Part shown: in pieces, positions 60,601 through 64,000 of the stretch | How positions within the stretch are numbered: position 1 is the stretch's first letter | Layout: the number at the start of each line of letters is the position of its first letter | NCBI RefSeq assembly: GCF_014633365.1 | Contig: NC_068339.1 | Span: 2,671,001 to 2,735,000, forward strand | Origin: Diospyros lotus | Lineage: Eukaryota > Streptophyta > Magnoliopsida > Ericales > Ebenaceae | Length of the DNA stretch: 64,000 nt | Direction of reading: 5' to 3' | Translations under genes and position numbers: made by a program | Notes under the pieces: model-generated | Databases searched by the model: none | What the model was told of the DNA's origin: nothing | Seen by the model: the letters and a program-made list of their open reading frames with translations, nothing else

Positions 60601-60977
60601 ACTTGTGGTGGGATTTCGCCTTGAAAAGTGTTGTTATTGAGTCTCAAGACTCGAAGGAAGCTCAAGTTTCCTATGTAAGGAGATATGAATCCTACTAACC
60701 TTCTCGCCTGCAGGTCCAAGATGGTGACTCTTTGGTGTCGCTTGCCACACGTAACCCCTTGCCAGTTGCAGAAGTGGATAGAATCACTCCATGAATGCAT
60801 AGCTCCTTTTGGGTCGTGAACAATCTTGGACTTGAAAGCCAGCAGTGCCAGATAATCTGTCTCGTTACCACTCCAAGTAGCAGCGGTCGGGAAAAGAATT
60901 CTAAATTGCAACAAAATTGGTACAACCAAGACAAATATAGTTTGAAGGTAAAGCATATGGCAACGCATTGGATTCAT
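57696..60977 (-). CDS. LRR receptor-like kinase, class XII, non-RD (gene 2)
   Basis: Paralogue of the gene at 34930-38281 with the same structure: exon 1 58289-60977, intron 58112-58288 (177 bp, GT-AG, same codon), exon 2 57696-58111; 1034 aa. Signal peptide about 1-36, LRRNT with FCNWQGVTC (69-77), 22 LRRs, cap LCGGVPELDLPTC, membrane helix about 655-680, kinase from about 717. Motifs: GMGNSGSV (719-726), Lys739, HCD (847-849, non-RD), DFG (867-869), APE, DVYSFG; all catalytic residues present. Beyond the one-LRR length difference the ectodomain differs at many predicted surface positions. TATAAAAA lies about 47 bp upstream, AATAAA at 57529-57534. Predicted pattern-recognition receptor at the plasma membrane; ligand unknown. 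Confidence 0.95.
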
Positions 60978-61023
60978 TTTTGAAAATAGATAGATATGCC
61001 AAATACTTGCATTATTGGTGTCC

Positions 61024-61031
61024 TTTTTATA
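61024..61031 (-). promoter_or_regulatory. Candidate TATA box of gene 2
   Basis: TATAAAAA 47 bp upstream of the ATG, in line with the TATAAATA of gene 1. Confidence 0.5.
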
Positions 61032-61039
61032 AGCGTTTT

Positions 61040-62006
61040 TGAGTTGGGGTTCTGCCGTGCTCTATGGTATTGATATGTCCAGTTGACAAAGCAAGAGAAA
61101 GGCTTTTTATTTATTTTATACAGTTCACTGCCGTGCTCAGCTCAACGGGACTTTGCTCGTCTTTCCTTAATTTTTAGGTGAGAATTTAATTTCTGCGTCA
61201 TAGTCACAGAAATTTTTGTGGTGAGTGGTGACATCTTCCGTCACTTCCCGGATGCTTGGACCCATAAATAATTTGAAGAATACAGTAGTAATTACTGTTC
61301 CAATAACTCTTTATTAAAATAATATTATTCTATATTAAAAACTCCAATTTCTTAACCAAAGAACGGAATTGATCCACCTCCCTGTGAGGCACGCGTCTAG
61401 CAACATAGCAGGACTGAGCAAAAGAAGTCTAAAGTCTAAATTGAATATATTATCCGCAGGCTGGTGCTTTACTCACATCACATCCATTTTCATTGCGTTT
61501 CCATGTGCAAACCCACTTTAACAATAATTAATACCGCATGAAATGTGAATATTTTAAATTATAAATTATAAATATTTAAGATGATCATCATTGTGTAGCT
61601 CTCAATTCTTGTACCCTCAATTATATCAAGAGAGATAAATCGTAAACGTAAGATTTTATTCACTACGCATGACAATAATCAAATTCACTACCCATTGAAC
61701 TAACACTAACATATCGCTTGCTCGATTTATATCCCAGAGACAAATTTTAAATACTTCATCTATATAATTCGACGTTACAAGCTAGAAAATGTGTTGAAGT
61801 ATATATAAGATATTTAAACTTTGAACCATTTTAGCCTATGTTTTGATTTATGATAAAATATTTTACATTGAAGAATAATTTTTATATGAAAATACACACA
61901 AAAAAAATATATAATTTTTTCTTTTATGCAAAATTAAGAAAAAACAAAATTGAGTATATATAATTTTCATCTTCATCATTTTTTAAGACCATGAATCGGC
62001 TGGAGT
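61040..62006. other. Gene 2 upstream region, no gene seen
   Basis: Diverges from gene 1's upstream at about 61045 and contains about 160 bp (61050-61205) absent there, then rejoins at AAATTTTTGTGGTGAGTGG. 61230-61290 matches 2310-2360. AT-rich toward the right. Confidence 0.6.
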
Positions 62007-62659
62007 TAAGGTTACAAATGACTTGAGCTATTCACGAGTGATCGGTGTTCGACTCGATAAAAACTTATTCGAATTCTTTTTTAAGATAAACGAATCGAGT
62101 TCAAACCTATATTTGAAACTGAATTTGTAAATGAGCATAACTTTAGCTTAGTAAAGATTGGCTCATTAAAGTTTCCAAATATATTCGATTAAAGGCTTAT
62201 GAATACTAATAGACTCGATCAAAAATTCGTAAACATCATTGATTGGAAGTTCACAAATATCGTAAACATTGTTTATAAATATATTAATATATTATTTAAC
62301 ATAATATTATCAAACTCTAAATTAATATAATAATATAATTAAATATGTTTAAAATTATTATATAGATATAATAATGATATATATAGTTATGTTAAATAAT
62401 ATATCTAATATATTATACATATATATTATTATATCTAATTGTGAACTTTTAATTGGGCATGTTCAAGAGCCTCTAATTCGAGTCAGCTTACAAGCTAACG
62501 AGCCAAACTTTACTGAGTTCAAACTCAATTCGTTTATAAATCGAGTTTTAAAATTAAGTTCAAATTTGGCTCGTTTACCTTAACGAATCAACTTGAATGA
62601 GTTTTTATCGAATCGAACATTGAGCGAAGCCCGAACGGCTCGGCTCATTTGTAACCCTA
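62007..62659. mobile_element. 653-bp hAT-like element with long imperfect TIRs
   Basis: Left TAAGGTTACAAATGACTTGAGC; right in reverse complement TAGGGTTACAAATGAGCCGAGC. Imperfect inversion continues about 60 bp to a GTTCGA(C/T)TCGATAAAAACT block. The 8-bp flanks do not match, so the insertion is old or the boundary shifted. AT-rich core, no transposase. Confidence 0.65.
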
Positions 62660-63118
62660 CTCTCGATAATATATATATATATACATAATATTTATTGAAG
62701 GAAGCTTTGACAAAAGAGAAAAAGGAAGGGTTCCTTGTGGAAGCTTGTAATCCTTTTTCTTTTTCTTCTTCTTCTTCTTCTTCTTCTTTGTTTAATGAAA
62801 ACAGTAGCAAGTAGGTCTCCAGAAATAATAGCGAGCAGGTGGCCGGCGTTGTATAGGCAAGTAGAGCAACAACATCCAATGAAGCTTATAGTAGGCATCC
62901 AACGAAGCAATGCCGACAACTTTTTTTATGACTACGTCTGTAAGTGTTCTCGATCGGCAGACGTCTTTAACGACAGAAACTCCTAATCTCTCAGGTTAAT
63001 TATTATAGTTTTTCATGCAGTTGGCCCTTGCGAAGCTCTTGGCGCTCAAGCCTGTGACTTTAGCTTAAGGCTCAAGTCGAACTTGACCTCAAGCTCGAGT
63101 GGTTCCTAACCCACAAGT
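62660..63118. other. Spacer with CTT repeat, no convincing gene
   Basis: CTT/TTC microsatellite at about 62762-62790; the frames of 75-99 aa across it are Glu/Arg- or Leu-rich translations of it. The right part has TTAAGGCTCAAGTCGAACTTG text typical of decayed repeats. Confidence 0.6.
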
Positions 63119-63561
63119 TGTAACACCCTGCCTTTCTAGGGCATTAAATTATATGATAGGATTTTTTTTTTTTCATACATCAAACATGAATCATAATAAA
63201 ATCCTCAACACATCCTTTTAAGATTAACACTCCCAAACATAGCGAAATGGATGATATACTTAAACATAAGCAGAAATAAGATTAGAACCTTTAAGGAACC
63301 TCGAAAAACATAACATACATAGGTTCATACACATCGTTTACCCAACATATCATTGCCCTTCCGGCCACTTGCCTTGCCTGAAACGTAGAATATTTCAGGG
63401 ACATAGTCCAATATTAGAAGATGAAATCTTCTAAGATATGGTTAAAATAATCATGAATGAATGAATGATGCATGAACATGTATGAACAGATACTCTAGTG
63501 TAACTTCCCTAACTCATCAGCCCCACACGGAACCTTAAACAGAATCACGACATTTTTCAAG
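63119..63561 (-). mobile_element. LTR truncated by the assembly gap
   Basis: Starts TGTAACACCCTG; contains the hairpin array at 63378-63435 that marks the wider LTR family and runs into the N gap. Minus orientation by comparison with 16473 and 27984. Target duplication cannot be checked. Confidence 0.7.
63378..63435 (-). other. Conserved three-hairpin element in LTR, copy 5
   Basis: Minus sense: TTAGAAGAT TTC ATCTTCTAA, GGAC-TAT-GTCC, CTGAAA-TATTCTACG-TTTCAG. All three stems are perfect, though each differs in sequence from copies 1-3; 259 nt from the LTR end. Confidence 0.6.
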
Positions 63562-63661
63562 NNNNNNNNNNNNNNNNNNNNNNNNNNNNNNNNNNNNNNN
63601 NNNNNNNNNNNNNNNNNNNNNNNNNNNNNNNNNNNNNNNNNNNNNNNNNNNNNNNNNNNNN
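63562..63661. other. Assembly gap of 100 N
   Basis: Exactly 100 N, the conventional placeholder for a gap of unknown size. Confidence 0.99.
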
Positions 63662-64000
63662 AATTTTTTTTTTCAAAAATGTATTTTTAAAAACAGAAAA
63701 AGAACACGTTTTTATTATTTTAGAAAATTAAAAATAAAAATGACTTGAAAATAGTAAAGAAAACGTAATCTTGAAGTTTGAATCATTTTAGCCTCTATTT
63801 TGATTCCTGATAATAATATTTTGCATTGAAGAATAATTTTCATATGAAAATGCATACACAAAAATATATATCTAATTAGAGTGGAAACCCCAGGAAAAAA
63901 GGCCCCCCCCCCCCCCCCCCCCCAAAGCACGTAAAATTAAAGGTTCGCCGTTGGTCTACACGGAACAAGGGCCCAGCTAACCCATGAAACACTCCGTCTG
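63662..64000. repeat. Start of a third copy of the 42005-42360 segment
   Basis: Matches unit B from AATTTTTTTTTTCAAAAATG through the AGAGTGGAAACCCCAGG block, poly-C run (21 C at 63903-63923) and the rRNA scrap (63944-64000), cut by the window end. Small indels (for example GAAAAAGAACACG for GAAAAGAGAACGCG) show it is not an exact copy. Confidence 0.85.

Larger units (their letters stand above)
38910..62000. repeat. Segmental duplication unit B
   Basis: Direct-orientation partner of the unit at 1-38900. It is shorter, mainly because it lacks the LTR retrotransposon at 16473-25352, the solo LTRs at 3776-6148 and 27984-31692, and the CACTA element at 11189-13288. It has its own insertions: hAT at 39107-40123, solo LTR at 47109-50057, and B-only spacer at about 42540-42960 and 43480-44040. 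Sequence at 61200-62660 also matches 2270-3400 of unit A, so part of the RLK upstream region existed in at least three places. Confidence 0.85.

Noticed and set aside
61370..61440. Second possible rRNA scrap (ACGGAATTGATCC)
   Set aside because: The match to rRNA is only a few bases and does not extend either way.
62007..62659. Target duplication for the hAT-like element
   Set aside because: The 8-bp flanks (gctggagt and ctctcgat) do not match, so only the TIRs are claimed.
1..64000. tRNA genes, intact rRNA genes or known plant miRNA precursors
   Set aside because: Beyond the SINE and rRNA scraps I found no full tRNA cloverleaf, rRNA gene or recognisable miRNA hairpin by eye.

Overview
The window is nuclear DNA from a flowering plant, most likely a eudicot; I cannot name the species. 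The evidence is two class-XII (Xa21/EFR/At3g47570-like) LRR receptor kinases with the single kinase-domain intron typical of that class, plant LTR retrotransposons with plant-type primer sites, CACTA and hAT elements, a tRNA-derived SINE, AT-rich spacers and a scrap of plant-mitochondrial-type SSU rRNA. Only two genes look intact, both on the minus strand: 34930-38281 (1058 aa) and 57696-60977 (1034 aa). Each encodes signal peptide, LRRs, one membrane segment and a non-RD kinase, the architecture of a surface pattern-recognition receptor.

The main layout is a tandem segmental duplication. Unit A (about 1-38900) and unit B (about 38910-62000) are collinear: MITE and CA-repeat block, foldback, gypsy LTR relic, minisatellite, relic of an RLK 5' end, 62-bp repeat block, promoter-bearing repeat, broken RLK kinase pieces fused to an LTR scrap, then an intact RLK. 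The units differ mainly by transposon insertions after duplication, several of which have a matching empty site in the other unit. A carries a SINE split by a solo LTR (3564-6233), a 228-bp MITE (6258-6485), a 518-bp TIR element (7177-7694), a 2.1-kb CACTA element (11189-13288), an 8.9-kb LTR retrotransposon (16473-25352), a 3.7-kb solo LTR (27984-31692), a CACTA scrap and a truncated LTR. B carries a 1.0-kb hAT element (39107-40123), a mitochondrial rRNA scrap (near 42300), a 2.9-kb solo LTR (47109-50057) and local tandem duplications. After a 100-N gap (63562-63661) the last 339 bases repeat 42005-42360 of unit B, so either a third unit begins or the assembly is duplicated.

The most unusual observations are: (1) gene 1 has one extra LRR made by an in-frame 72-bp tandem duplication absent from gene 2; (2) a run of three small hairpins, with compensatory base changes, lies about 340 nt from the transcript-sense 3' end of most related LTRs here; (3) the rRNA scrap is repeated beside the gap; (4) several nested insertions have clear target duplications. 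The rest is repeat-derived spacer, and most apparent ORFs are microsatellite or antisense artefacts.
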